64,000 nt of DNA from CAYYFX01 sp046330135 (GCA_046330135.1 JAXLTI010000003.1:1054001-1118000); one strand, 5' to 3'. Shown: positions 39,271 through 48,031, counted from the first letter of the stretch. A program made the numbers and translations. Notes: generated by a model from the sequence alone, not told the origin.

Positions 39271-39612
39271 ATGAGCGACGCATCGAAGCCGCTCGTTTGG
39301 CTCGAAGGTCGGATCAGCACGCCACCGTTCAGCCGCGCGGCGCGGCTGGAGGCGGGGTTCCTTCTCCGGCTTCTGCAAGAGGGTGAGCATCTGCGGCTGC
39401 CGCAATCCCGGCCAATGCCGGCGATCGGGGAGCGCTGCCATGAGTTGCGCATCCAGGACGCGTCGGCTACGTGGCGGATCATCTACCGGCTCGAAGTGGA
39501 TGCCGTGGTGATTCTCGGTGCATTCAGCAAGAAGGGGCGCAAGACGCCGCGGAGTGTGATGGACGCGTGCAGAGATCGGCTCCGTCTCTGGGAGCGGGCG
39601 AACGAGGAGTAG
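39271..39612 (+). CDS. HigB/RelE-like toxin (phage Gp49 family)
   Basis: 113 residues of the RelE-superfamily HigB-like group. It has a beta-strand core L-P-x-x-x-P-M-P-A-I-G-E-R-C-H-E-L-R-I followed by W-R-I-I-Y-R-L and V-V-I-L-G-A-F-S-K-K-G-R-K-T-P. These are the positions where this family places its RNA-cleaving basic residues. The toxin precedes its antitoxin, the HigBA order. The ATG at 39271 follows the operator; an upstream in-frame start would run through the operator. Such toxins cleave mRNA on the ribosome when the antitoxin is degraded. Confidence 0.88.
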   Translation: MSDASKPLVWLEGRISTPPFSRAARLEAGFLLRLLQEGEHLRLPQSRPMPAIGERCHELRIQDASATWRIIYRLEVDAVVILGAFSKKGRKTPRSVMDACRDRLRLWERANEE

Positions 39613-39616
39613 CGCG

Positions 39617-39949
39617 ATGGATCCGACCAGGAAAAAGCGACTCGCCAAGGCCGGCTGGCGCGTGGGCACGGCGCGGGAGTTCCTCGGCCTCTCGCCCAGC
39701 GAGGCGGCGCTCCTCGAGCTGAAGCTCGCTCTCGCGACGGAGCTTCGACGACGTCGCGAGAAGGAGGGGCTCACCCAAGCCAAGCTCGCAAGGCGCCTCG
39801 CGTCGAGTCAATCGCGCGTCGCCAAGATGGAGGCCGGCGATCCCACGGTATCGCTCGACCTCCTCGTCCGAGGGCTGCTCGGGCTCGGCGCGACCGTTCG
39901 GGACCTGGCGCGAACGATCGAGGCGAGTCGCAGGAGGCCAGCCGCGTGA
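39617..39949 (+). CDS. HigA-like XRE family antitoxin
   Basis: 110 residues. A helix-turn-helix of the XRE/Cro type (about 42-95) reads R-R-E-K-E-G-L-T-Q-A-K-L-A-R-R-L-A-S-S-Q with R-V-A-K-M-E-A-G. It is preceded by a ~38-residue toxin-binding helix rich in Leu/Ala. The start ATG has GAGGAG ahead of it and lies four bases after the toxin stop. It should neutralise the HigB-like toxin and bind the palindrome at 39247-39266. Confidence 0.9.
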   Translation: MDPTRKKRLAKAGWRVGTAREFLGLSPSEAALLELKLALATELRRRREKEGLTQAKLARRLASSQSRVAKMEAGDPTVSLDLLVRGLLGLGATVRDLARTIEASRRRPAA

Positions 39950-39964
39950 AGCCGGCCATCGCGC

Positions 39965-39993
39965 TTGACGCACCCGCGCCTGATCGATACTAT
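39965..39993 (+). promoter_or_regulatory. Near-consensus sigma-70 promoter for the AbrB/VapC module
   Basis: TTGACG (39965-39970) and TACTAT (39988-39993) are separated by exactly 17 bp. The likely transcription start is ~30 bases before the antitoxin ATG. One of the best promoter matches in the window; it overlaps the short gap after higA. Confidence 0.7.
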
Positions 39994-40030
39994 ATCTGTA
40001 AGACGGTACGACCATCGATCGAGGAGTCGT

Positions 40031-40237
40031 ATGGAGACGATCACCATTTCCTCGAAGTTCCAGATCGTGATCCCCAAGAAGATCCGCGATCTCCTGCGGC
40101 TGCGACCGGGGCAGAAGATCCAGGCCGTCGCCTATGACGATCGAATCGAGCTGATCCCGGTCCGCCGGGCCAAGGAGCTGCGCGGCTTCCTGCGCGGCAT
40201 CGACACGCGGGTCGAGCGCGATCCGGACCGCGCATGA
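40031..40237 (+). CDS. AbrB/MazE-type (VapB) antitoxin
   Basis: 68 residues with a swapped-hairpin AbrB DNA-binding domain: I-T-I-S-S-K-F-Q-I-V-I-P-K-K-I-R-D-L-L-R-L-R-P-G-Q. A C-terminal tail (about 47-68) should wrap the toxin. GAGGAG lies five bases before the ATG at 40031. It overlaps the PIN-domain gene (ATGA). Confidence 0.92.
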   Translation: METITISSKFQIVIPKKIRDLLRLRPGQKIQAVAYDDRIELIPVRRAKELRGFLRGIDTRVERDPDRA

Positions 40238-40605
40238 ACGTCGTGGACTCGTCCGGCTGGCTGGAGTACTTCGCGAACGGAAAGAACGCCGGGTTCTTCG
40301 CTCGGGCGGTCGAGGGCCCCTCGCAGCTCATCGTGCCCACGCTGAGCCTGTTCGAAGTCTTCAAGCGCATCTTGCAGCAGAGGGGGGAAGCCCCTGCCCT
40401 CCAGGCCGCCGCCCTCATGCATCAGGGGACCGTCGTCGACTTGGATGCCGCGCTGGCGCTGGCGGCCGCGCGCCTCAGCGTCATGGAGCGGCTGCCGCTC
40501 GCGGACAGCGTGATTCTCGCAACGGCTCGAGCTCACGGCGCCACCTTGTGGACGCAGGACGCGGATTTCGAGGGGCGTGAGGGTGTGCGGTACGTTGCTG
40601 CCTGA
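40234..40605 (+). CDS. VapC-like PIN-domain toxin
   Basis: 123 residues. The PIN nuclease acidic residues are present: Asp5 in V-V-D-S-S-G-W-L, Glu in S-L-F-E-V-F-K (about 41), Asp in P-L-A-D-S-V-I-L-A-T-A (about 90) and Asp in W-T-Q-D-A-D-F (about 108). VapC toxins are Mg-dependent ribonucleases that often cut initiator tRNA or rRNA. Start ATG at 40234 overlaps the antitoxin stop. Confidence 0.92.
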   Translation: MNVVDSSGWLEYFANGKNAGFFARAVEGPSQLIVPTLSLFEVFKRILQQRGEAPALQAAALMHQGTVVDLDAALALAAARLSVMERLPLADSVILATARAHGATLWTQDADFEGREGVRYVAA

Positions 40606-40753
40606 AATCCGCCCCTGAGTCCTTCGCCCGGGTGGCGTGCGGCGGAGGCGGCCGTGCACCGCGGCCGACTCGCCTGGGCCGCTCGCGGCCCCCGGCAACC
40701 CCTTGCCGAGCGCCCCCCGGCAGCCGCATCCTCCACGCGGGCGGAGGTGGCGG
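40606..40753. other. Intergenic region upstream of the FG-GAP gene
   Basis: 148 G+C-rich bases containing the GGAGGTGG ribosome-binding site (40743-40750). I see no clear promoter, terminator or repeat. Confidence 0.3.
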
Positions 40754-43700
40754 ATGGACGACGGGTCGAGGCACCCCGCGGGTCGCGCGGCCACTCTCGG
40801 AACGATCACGCTCGCTTTCGCCCTCGCGGCACCGGCACGAGCCCTCTCGCCCGTGCCGATCTGGACCGGCGAGGGCAACCAGGCGAACGCACACTACGGC
40901 TCCTCGGTGTGCTGCGCCGGCGACGTCGACGGCGATGGGTACTCCGATCTCATCGTCGGCGCGCCGCAGTACCACGCCCCCGAGTCGAGCGAGGGTCGCG
41001 CGTTCCTGATTCGCGGCACTTCCGGCGGCCTCTCGCCCACGCCGTCCTGGACCGCCGAGAGCGACCAAGTCCTCGCCTTCTTCGGCACGTCCGTCGCGGC
41101 CGCGGGCGACGTCAACGGCGACGGCTACGCCGACGTGATCGTCGGCGCGCCCTCGTGGGACGGCGCGCTGTCGAACGAAGGCGCGGCGTTCCTCTACCTC
41201 GGCGGCCCCGCCGGTCTTTCGCCGACGCCGGCGTGGATGCGCGAGGGCCACCAAGCCGCCTGCGCGTTCGGCGGCGCGGTCGCCTCCGCCGGCGACGTGA
41301 ACGGCGACGGTTACGACGACATCCTCGTGGGCGCGCGCGGCTGGGACGCGGCGTTCAACGCCGGCGGCCGCGCGTTCCTCTTCCTCGGCGGCCCGGCCGG
41401 ACCCGACACGACCGCGGATTGGACGGTGGACGGGGACCAGGTGGACGCCGCGCTCGGCTACTCCCTCGCCTCCGCCGGGGACGTGAACGGCGACGGCTAC
41501 GCCGACGTGATCGTCGGCGCCTTCTTCCGCGATGCGCCCCTCACGGACGAGGGCAGCGCGTTCGTCTACCTCGGCGGGCCCTCCGGCCTCTCGACGACCC
41601 CGGTGTGGGTCGGCAAAGGCAACCAGGCGGGCGCGAACTTCGGATGGTCGGTGGCCGGAGCGGGGGACGTGAACGGGGACGGCTATTCCGACGTGATCGT
41701 GGGCGCGCGGCAGTACGACGGCGCGTTCACGGACGAGGGTCGCGCCTTCGTCTACTACGGCTCGCCCGCCGGCGTCGACTCGACCGCCGCCTGGCACGTG
41801 GACGGCGGGCAGGCCGGCGCGCTCTTCGGCTGGTCCGTGGCCACCGCCGGCGACGTGAACGGCGACGGCTTCGCCGACGTGATCGTGGGCGCGTACAAGG
41901 AAGACGCCACGTGGGTGGACGAGGGTCAGGCGCGCGTCTATCTCGGCTCGGCCAACGGACTCTCCACCACGCCGGTCTGGACCGCCGTCCCCGCGCAAGC
42001 CTCCGCGCAGTACGGCTGGAGCGTCTCCGGCGCCGGCGACGTCAACGGCGACGGCTTCTCGGACGTCTGCGTGGGGGCGCCGTTCTACGACGCGGGACAG
42101 GCGGACGAAGGCGCCGCCTTCGTGTACCTCGGCGGGGCGGAGCTGCCCCTCGCCGCGCCGACCTGGAGGGCGAGCGGGGGAACCTCCGCGCTCGCGTTCG
42201 GCTCCACGGTCGCGGCCGGCGGCGACGTGGACGGCGACGGGACTTCCGACCTGCTCGTGGCCGATCCGCTCGCGACCTCCGGCGGGATCGAAGGGCTCGC
42301 GGAGCTGTTTCTCGGCGCGACGCCGTTCCCCGACACCTCCCCGGCGTGGGTGGAAGGGGGGGCGCCCGGCGAGGGCTGGGCGCGCGCGCTCGCCTTCGCC
42401 GGCGACGTGAACGGCGACGGCTTCGACGATGTCCTCGTGGGCGCGCCCTTCCGCACGAGCGACTTCGCCACCGAGGGCCGCGCCGTCCTCTACCAGGGCT
42501 CCTCGCTCGGCCTCTCGCCCACGCCCTCCTGGAGCGTGCTCGGCGCGGAGTACGACGCCGAGCTCGGCAGCGCCGTGGCCTCCGCCGGCGACGTGAACGG
42601 CGACGGGTTCGGCGACGCCGTCGTGGGCGCGCCGGGCGCAGACGAAGCGCGCGTGTACGCGGGGCGCGCATCGTCTCCGCCGCTCGTGCTCCACCGGACG
42701 CTGCACGGCGCGGAGAGCGGCGCGCGCTTCGGGGAGTCCGTGGCCTCCGCCGGCGACGTCAACCGCGACGGCTTCTCGGACGTGATCGTGGGCGAGCCGA
42801 ACGCGAGCGCGGGCGGCTTCGAGCGCGGGCGCGCTCAGCTCTTCCTCGGCGGCTCGGGCGGGCTCAGCACCTCCGCCGCGTGGACCTTCGTCTCCGCGCA
42901 GGACGAAGCACACCTCGGCGCCGTCGTTGCGCCCGCCGGCGACGTGGACGGCGACGGTTATTCCGACGTGCTCGTGCTCGCCCCGGACTTCGACGGGACG
43001 TACACGGACGAGGGGCAGGCGCTGCTCTTCCGCGGCGGTCCCGCCGGTCTCGCCGCCTCACCCGCGTGGACGTGGTCGCCGGGGCAAGCGAGCGCCCGCA
43101 CGGACGCCGCGTGCGCGCTCGGCGACGTGAACGGCGACGGTTACGGCGACGTGCTCGTGGGCGCGTCGAGCTTCACGGGGACGCACACCCTGGAAGGGAA
43201 GGCGGCGTTGTTCCTGGGCTCGGCCACGGGCCTCGGCGCCGCTCCCGGGCGCACGTGGCTCGGCGGCGCCACGCTCGCGCGACTCGGCGGATCGCTCGCC
43301 GGGCGCGGAGACGTGGACGGCGACGGATTCCCGGAGCTCTTCCTCGGCGCGCGCGGCTTCGCGGACGCCACGTCCTCCGGCGGGGCCGCGTTCCTCGTCC
43401 TCCCGAACGGCGGCGGCGGCGTCACGCGCGCCTTCGGGCAGCGCCGCGCGAACGGGACGCCGATCGCGCTCCTCGGCACGACGGACGACCCGCACGGATT
43501 CCGCCTCGCGGCCCTGGGCCGGAGCGCCGCCGGAAGGACGCGCGTCGCGGTCGAATGGGAGGCGGAGCGGCTCGGCACCGCATTCGGGGACGCGGGCGTC
43601 GTGCGCGGGAGCTTCCATGACACGGGCGCGCCGGTGCCGGGTGTGGGCAGCGCCGTGAGCCTCGCGGCGTCCGTCTCCGGCCTCGCCACGAACGATCCGT

Positions 43701-44116
43701 ACCGGTGGCGCGCGCGCCAGCGGTCGCGCTCGCCCTTCTTCCCGACCATGCCCTGGATCACGCCCGTCGGAAACGCGGCGGGGGAGACGGATCTGCGCAC
43801 TGCGGCCACGCCGTCCGCGGTGATCGAGACGCGAGTCCCGTCGCAGCCGGATCTTCAGGTCTTGCCGACGCCTTTCGAGGACGTCGCCATCGCTCGCTTC
43901 GCGCTTCGCGAGCCCGCGCCCGTGCGGCTCGCCGTGTACGACGTCGCCGGCCGTCTGGTGCGGGCGCTTCTCGACGGGTCGGCAGGCGCGGGCGAGACCC
44001 GCGTCCTCTGGGACGGCCGCGACTCTCGAGGTCGCGTCGTCGCGCCGGGCGTCTACTTCGTGCGGCTCTTCTCGCCCGCCGAACGGCTCGTCGCGCGCGT
44101 CGTGCGCGTGCGTTGA
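40754..44116 (+). CDS. Secreted FG-GAP/integrin-alpha-type beta-propeller protein, 14 repeats
   Basis: 1120 residues. A signal peptide (about 1-32, ending A-R-A) is followed by fourteen ~62-residue FG-GAP repeats. Each is centred on the calcium-type loop G-D-V-(N/D)-G-D-G-(Y/F)-x-D-(V/L)-x-V-G-A; repeat 11 has N-R-D-G and repeats 8, 10 and 14 are the most divergent. Fourteen equals two seven-bladed propellers. A ~150-residue linker follows, then a FlgD-like C-terminal domain (V-Y-D-V-A-G-R-L-V-R...P-G-V-Y-F-V-R-L). It is likely a cell-surface or secreted adhesin-like or calcium-binding protein; ligand unknown. The repeats are also conserved in DNA, which makes copy-number change by recombination likely. 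Confidence 0.88.
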   Translation: MDDGSRHPAGRAATLGTITLAFALAAPARALSPVPIWTGEGNQANAHYGSSVCCAGDVDGDGYSDLIVGAPQYHAPESSEGRAFLIRGTSGGLSPTPSWTAESDQVLAFFGTSVAAAGDVNGDGYADVIVGAPSWDGALSNEGAAFLYLGGPAGLSPTPAWMREGHQAACAFGGAVASAGDVNGDGYDDILVGARGWDAAFNAGGRAFLFLGGPAGPDTTADWTVDGDQVDAALGYSLASAGDVNGDGYADVIVGAFFRDAPLTDEGSAFVYLGGPSGLSTTPVWVGKGNQAGANFGWSVAGAGDVNGDGYSDVIVGARQYDGAFTDEGRAFVYYGSPAGVDSTAAWHVDGGQAGALFGWSVATAGDVNGDGFADVIVGAYKEDATWVDEGQARVYLGSANGLSTTPVWTAVPAQASAQYGWSVSGAGDVNGDGFSDVCVGAPFYDAGQADEGAAFVYLGGAELPLAAPTWRASGGTSALAFGSTVAAGGDVDGDGTSDLLVADPLATSGGIEGLAELFLGATPFPDTSPAWVEGGAPGEGWARALAFAGDVNGDGFDDVLVGAPFRTSDFATEGRAVLYQGSSLGLSPTPSWSVLGAEYDAELGSAVASAGDVNGDGFGDAVVGAPGADEARVYAGRASSPPLVLHRTLHGAESGARFGESVASAGDVNRDGFSDVIVGEPNASAGGFERGRAQLFLGGSGGLSTSAAWTFVSAQDEAHLGAVVAPAGDVDGDGYSDVLVLAPDFDGTYTDEGQALLFRGGPAGLAASPAWTWSPGQASARTDAACALGDVNGDGYGDVLVGASSFTGTHTLEGKAALFLGSATGLGAAPGRTWLGGATLARLGGSLAGRGDVDGDGFPELFLGARGFADATSSGGAAFLVLPNGGGGVTRAFGQRRANGTPIALLGTTDDPHGFRLAALGRSAAGRTRVAVEWEAERLGTAFGDAGVVRGSFHDTGAPVPGVGSAVSLAASVSGLATNDPYRWRARQRSRSPFFPTMPWITPVGNAAGETDLRTAATPSAVIETRVPSQPDLQVLPTPFEDVAIARFALREPAPVRLAVYDVAGRLVRALLDGSAGAGETRVLWDGRDSRGRVVAPGVYFVRLFSPAERLVARVVRVR

Positions 44117-44175
44117 CGCGCCCCGCTCGCCTCCGTACCCTCGCAGCCTGAGCTCGCCCGCTCCGGAGGCTCATC

Positions 44176-45843
44176 ATGGCCGTCGCCGCCACCCGCACCG
44201 TCCGCGCTCCTCGCGGCACGCAGCTTTCCTGCCGCTCGTGGCAGACCGAGGCGGCGCTCCGCATGCTGATGAACAACCTCGATCCGGAGGTGGCCGAGCA
44301 CCCCGATCAGCTCATCGTGTACGGCGGCTCGGGTCGCGCCGCGCGGAGCTGGGAAGCCTTCGACGATCTCGTGCGCACGCTGCGTCGCCTCGAGAAGGAC
44401 GAGACGCTCCTCGTGCAGTCGGGGAAGCCGGTCGGCGTGTTCAAGACCACCGCGGACGCGCCGCGCGTGCTGATCGCGAACGCGAACCTCGTGGGGCGCT
44501 GGGCCACCTGGGACGTGTTCCGCGAGCTGGAGAAGAAGGGCCTCATCATGTACGGCCAGATGACGGCCGGAAGCTGGATCTACATCGGCACGCAGGGGAT
44601 CCTCCAGGGGACCTTCGAGACCTTCGCGGAGCTGGCGCAGCAGCACTTCGGCGGCGACCTGCGCGGACGGTTCGTGCTCACCGCGGGACTCGGCGGCATG
44701 GGCGGCGCGCAGCCGCTCGCGGTCACGATGAACGGCGGCGTGGCGCTCGTGGCGGAGGTGGACGCCTCGCGCGTCCGCCGCCGCCTCGAGACGCGCTATC
44801 TGGACGAGATGGCGACCTCGTTCGAGGACGCGATGGCGCGCGTGACGCGCGCGCTGGCCGAGAAGCGCGCGGTGTCGATCGGCGTGGAGATGAACGCCGC
44901 GGATTGCTGCGAGCGCGTGCTCGCGGGCGCGCTTGCGCCCCACGTGGTCACGGACCAGACCTCCGCGCACGATCTGCTCGAAGGCTACGTGCCGAGCGGG
45001 CTGACGTTCGCCGCCGCGCTGGAGCTGCGCCGCCGCGACGCCGCGGAATACGTCCGGCGCGCGAAGGAGACCGCGGTCCGTCACGTGCGCGCCATGCAGG
45101 GCCTCCAGACGAAGGGCGCCATCGTGTTCGACTACGGCAACAACCTGCGCGGCGCGGCGGCGGAGGGCGGCCTCGCGGACGCGTACCGCTACCCCGGCTT
45201 CGTGCCCGCGTTCATCCGCCCGCTCTTCTGCCGCGGGAAGGGCCCGTTCCGATGGGCGGCGCTCTCCGGGGATCCGGCCGACATCGCGGCCACGGACGAA
45301 GCGCTGCTGGCGGCGTTCCCCGAGGATCGCGTGCTCGCGCGGTGGCTCCCGCTCGCCGCGGAGCGAGTGGCCTTCCAGGGGTTGCCTTCGCGCATCTGCT
45401 GGCTCGGCTACGGCGAGCGCGCCAAGGCCGGGCGGATCTTCAACGAGCTGGTGGCGTCCGGGCGCGTGAAGGCGCCGATCGTGATCGGCCGCGACCATCT
45501 GGACGCCGGTTCCGTGGCGTCGCCGTATCGGGAGACCGAGGGGATGAAGGACGGGTCCGACGCTGTCGCCGACTGGCCGCTGCTCAACGCGATGCTGAAC
45601 GTCGCGTGCGGCGCCACGTGGGTGAGCTTCCACCACGGCGGCGGCGTGGGCATCGGGAACTCGCTGCACGCGGGCATGGTGATCGTGGCGGACGGCACCG
45701 ACGAAGCGGGGCGCCGCCTCGAGCGCGTGCTCACCGCGGATCCCGGCACGGGCGTGATGCGTCACGCGGACGCGGGGTACGACCTCGCCGTGCGCGTGGC
45801 GAAGGAGAAGGGGCTGGATCTCCCCGGGATCACGGACCGGTGA
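44176..45843 (+). CDS. hutU: Urocanate hydratase
   Basis: 555 residues, full family length. It contains E-A-A-L-R-M-L-M-N-N-L-D-P, Y-G-G-S-G-R-A-A-R-S-W, the NAD-binding G-L-G-G-M-G-G-A-Q-P-L-A and the late H-H-G-G-G-V-G-I-G-N-S. It converts urocanate to imidazolone propionate using bound NAD+ as electrophile, the second step of histidine degradation. A GGAGG lies before the ATG at 44176. It is coupled by GTGA to hutI. Histidine ammonia-lyase (hutH) is not in the window. Confidence 0.97.
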   Translation: MAVAATRTVRAPRGTQLSCRSWQTEAALRMLMNNLDPEVAEHPDQLIVYGGSGRAARSWEAFDDLVRTLRRLEKDETLLVQSGKPVGVFKTTADAPRVLIANANLVGRWATWDVFRELEKKGLIMYGQMTAGSWIYIGTQGILQGTFETFAELAQQHFGGDLRGRFVLTAGLGGMGGAQPLAVTMNGGVALVAEVDASRVRRRLETRYLDEMATSFEDAMARVTRALAEKRAVSIGVEMNAADCCERVLAGALAPHVVTDQTSAHDLLEGYVPSGLTFAAALELRRRDAAEYVRRAKETAVRHVRAMQGLQTKGAIVFDYGNNLRGAAAEGGLADAYRYPGFVPAFIRPLFCRGKGPFRWAALSGDPADIAATDEALLAAFPEDRVLARWLPLAAERVAFQGLPSRICWLGYGERAKAGRIFNELVASGRVKAPIVIGRDHLDAGSVASPYRETEGMKDGSDAVADWPLLNAMLNVACGATWVSFHHGGGVGIGNSLHAGMVIVADGTDEAGRRLERVLTADPGTGVMRHADAGYDLAVRVAKEKGLDLPGITDR

Positions 45844-47111
45844 GCGCGAGCCGTCTGCAGGCCACGCTGGTCGTCGAGAACGCGGCGGAAGTCCTCACGA
45901 TGGAGCGCGCCGGCTTGACCGGTCCGCGCCGCGGCGCGGACTTGCGCGAGATCGGGCGCGTGAGCGACGGTGCGGTGGCGGCGGCGGGGGAGAAGATCCT
46001 CTGGGCGGGTCCGCGGCGGGAGCTCGGCTCGCGGGTGGAGCTTGCCCCGGGCGCCGCGCGCGTGGACGCGGAGGGCGGGGTCGTGTGCCCCGGCTTCGTG
46101 GACTGCCACACGCACCTCGTCTTCGCCGGCGCCCGTCACGACGAGTTCGAGCGGAGGCTCGCGGGCGAGAGCTACGCCGAGATCGCGGCGAAGGGCGGCG
46201 GGATCAAGGCGTCGGTGCGCGCCGTGCGCGAGACGAGCGAGGACGGCCTCGCGAGGACCGCGCTCGAGCGGCTCGATCTCCTGCTGGCGCACGGGACCAC
46301 CACGCTCGAGGCGAAGAGCGGCTACGGCCTCGCCACCGAGCCCGAGCTGAAGCAGATCCGCGCGCTGGCGCGGGCCTCGGACGGGCATCCCGTGGAGACC
46401 GTGTCCACGTTCCTGGGCGCGCACGAATTCCCCCCGGAGTTCGCGCAGGATCGCGAAGGCTACGTGCGCCTCGTGATCGAAGAGATGATCCCGGCGGTCG
46501 CCGCCACGCATCTCTGCGAGTACGCCGACGTCTTCTGCGAGAAGGGCGTGTTCACGGTGGATCGGGCGCGACGCATCCTGCTCGCCGCGCGCCGCGCCGG
46601 CATGGCCCTCCGGCTGCACGCGGACGAGTTCGCGCCCTCGGGGGCGGCGGAGCTGGCGGTGGAGCTGGGCGCCGCGTCGGCGGATCACCTGAGCGCGGTG
46701 TCGGACGAAGGCGTCGCCGCGCTGGCCGGCTCCGGCACGATCGGCGTGCTCCTTCCCGGCACCACCTTCTCCTGCCGCATCCCGCCCGCGAACGCGCGGA
46801 AGCTGATCGACGCGGGCGTCGCCGTCGCGATCGCCACGGACTTCAATCCCGGGAGCTGCGGAGTCCAGTCCATGGGCGTGGTCCTCGGGCTCGCGTGCCT
46901 CCACCTCGGCATGCTCCCTTCGGAAGCCTTCGTCGCCGCCACGGTCAACGCGGCCTTCGCGCTCGAGCGCGCGGACCGCATCGGCTCCCTCGCCCCCGGC
47001 AAGCAGGCCGATCTCCTCGTCCTCGACGTGCCCGACTACCGTGCCGTGCCGCAGCACTTCGGCACGAACCACGTACGCACCGTGGTGAAGAAGGGTCGCG
47101 TGGTCCTGTGA
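45840..47111 (+). CDS. hutI: Imidazolonepropionase
   Basis: 423 residues, amidohydrolase fold. It has the metal motif D-C-H-T-H-L-V-F-A-G, the Y-x-E-I-A-x-K-G-G-G-I substrate loop, L-H-A-D-E-F with a zinc His, and T-D-F-N-P-G-S with the catalytic Asp. It hydrolyses imidazolone propionate to N-formimino-L-glutamate, which FtcD (2736-4433) can process. The start is GTG at 45840 in a GTGA overlap with hutU. Confidence 0.97.
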   Translation: MSASRLQATLVVENAAEVLTMERAGLTGPRRGADLREIGRVSDGAVAAAGEKILWAGPRRELGSRVELAPGAARVDAEGGVVCPGFVDCHTHLVFAGARHDEFERRLAGESYAEIAAKGGGIKASVRAVRETSEDGLARTALERLDLLLAHGTTTLEAKSGYGLATEPELKQIRALARASDGHPVETVSTFLGAHEFPPEFAQDREGYVRLVIEEMIPAVAATHLCEYADVFCEKGVFTVDRARRILLAARRAGMALRLHADEFAPSGAAELAVELGAASADHLSAVSDEGVAALAGSGTIGVLLPGTTFSCRIPPANARKLIDAGVAVAIATDFNPGSCGVQSMGVVLGLACLHLGMLPSEAFVAATVNAAFALERADRIGSLAPGKQADLLVLDVPDYRAVPQHFGTNHVRTVVKKGRVVL

Positions 47112-47136
47112 TGCTGGGGAGTGCTGCGACCGAGGC

Positions 47137-47532
47137 TTAGCGGTTGTCGAGCACCGGGCAGGCCTTGCCCGCGAGGAGCCGTTCGTCCGCCGTCACCAGC
47201 GTGAGTTCCAGGACCCTCGCGGTCGCGACGAGGAATCGATCCGCGGGATCATCGTGGCCGAGATCGAGGCGGCGGCTCTCCAACGCGATCTCGTGCGTCA
47301 GGGGAGCCTCCATCAAGGGAACGCGGGTGAGCGCTTCCGTCACCCACCGGCCCACCTCGCGATCCAGTTTCACTCGGCCGCGTTCGGCGAGGATCGCGAG
47401 CTCCCAGGTGCTGATGGGGGACAGCCAGAGCTCGACGTCCGGGGAGTCGAGCTTCCGCGTCAGGCGGCGACCGAGCCGTTCGGGCTCGAGGAGGCTCCAG
47501 AGCCAGATGTGGGTGTCGAGAAGGAGCTTCAC
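47137..47532 (-). CDS. VapC-like PIN-domain toxin (second)
   Basis: 131 residues of the PIN family: Asp in L-L-D-T-H-I-W-L-W (residue 6), Glu in T-W-E-L-A-I-L (about 44), Asp in D-P-A-D-R-F-L-V-A-T-A (about 98) and Asp in T-A-D-E-R-L-L (about 117). The L-L-L-D-T-H-(I/V)-W start is typical of PIN toxins paired with Phd antitoxins. The start is GTG at 47532 in a GTGA overlap with the antitoxin. It is convergent with hutI (25-base gap). Confidence 0.92.
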   Translation of the reverse strand: MKLLLDTHIWLWSLLEPERLGRRLTRKLDSPDVELWLSPISTWELAILAERGRVKLDREVGRWVTEALTRVPLMEAPLTHEIALESRRLDLGHDDPADRFLVATARVLELTLVTADERLLAGKACPVLDNR

Positions 47533-47771
47533 GAGCGGAGGATCTCCCAGTCGCGCTCGTCGGAGGCCGGCGCCACGATGTCGCCCTCGATGCGGCCGGT
47601 CGAGCGCAGCGAGCCGAGCCATGCCTCCGGGCGCGACGCGGGCGACGGCGGCACGACCTCGGCGACCGGAACGCCGAAGCGCGTGACGAGAATCGGTTTC
47701 CGGGTGCGGCGGACCCGCTCCAGGACGGCCAAGCACTTCGCCTTGAATTCGGAAATTGACATCGACTCCAT
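47529..47771 (-). CDS. Phd/YefM-type antitoxin
   Basis: 80 residues. It has the N-terminal Phd/YefM fold S-I-S-E-F-K-A-K-C-L-A-V-L-E-R-V with I-L-V-T-R-F-G-V-P-V-A-E-V, and a disordered toxin-binding tail with D-W-E-I-L-R-S at the end. The ATG at 47771 has GGAG nine bases upstream; a TTG at 47819 is in frame but would place the start inside the promoter. It neutralises the neighbouring PIN toxin and represses the module. Confidence 0.9.
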   Translation of the reverse strand: MESMSISEFKAKCLAVLERVRRTRKPILVTRFGVPVAEVVPPSPASRPEAWLGSLRSTGRIEGDIVAPASDERDWEILRS

Positions 47772-47803
47772 GTTCGCCGGCTCCGCGAGAGGGACCAGGT
47801 CCA

Positions 47804-47832
47804 AATATACTATGGTCAAAGACCATGGTCAA
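47804..47832 (-). promoter_or_regulatory. Promoter and operator of the Phd/VapC module
   Basis: On the reverse strand TTGACC (47827-47832) and TATATT (47804-47809) are 17 bp apart, a near-consensus promoter. Its spacer contains the perfect palindrome atggtc-aaa-gaccat, and a second overlapping one gaccatggtc. The antitoxin-toxin complex would sit between -35 and -10, the usual autorepression design. It lies head-to-head with the TPR gene leader. Confidence 0.75.
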
Positions 47833-48031
47833 TCCTGACGTCCCGCGCGTCCGGGCGGGCGCGCCGGGCGAGGCCCGGGTCGAAAGGTCCCGGGGGGAAG
47901 GAGCGCCTCAAGACCTTGCACCCGATGGCCGATCCGGGGAGACGGCCGGAGGACGCTCGGGTCGCGCCTCCGCGGCTGGCTTTTCTCGACCTTCCCTTCC
48001 CCCGGCGCCGGGGACTTCGCGGAGGAAGCCG

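Noticed and set aside
40900..43340. Regular DNA repeat every ~186 bp
   Set aside because: It is explained by the FG-GAP protein repeats; not an independent element.
47756..48031. 92-codon N-terminal extension of the TPR protein
   Set aside because: It would start inside the antitoxin gene and cross its promoter; composition is disordered, and a good GGAGGA sits before the TTG at 48032.
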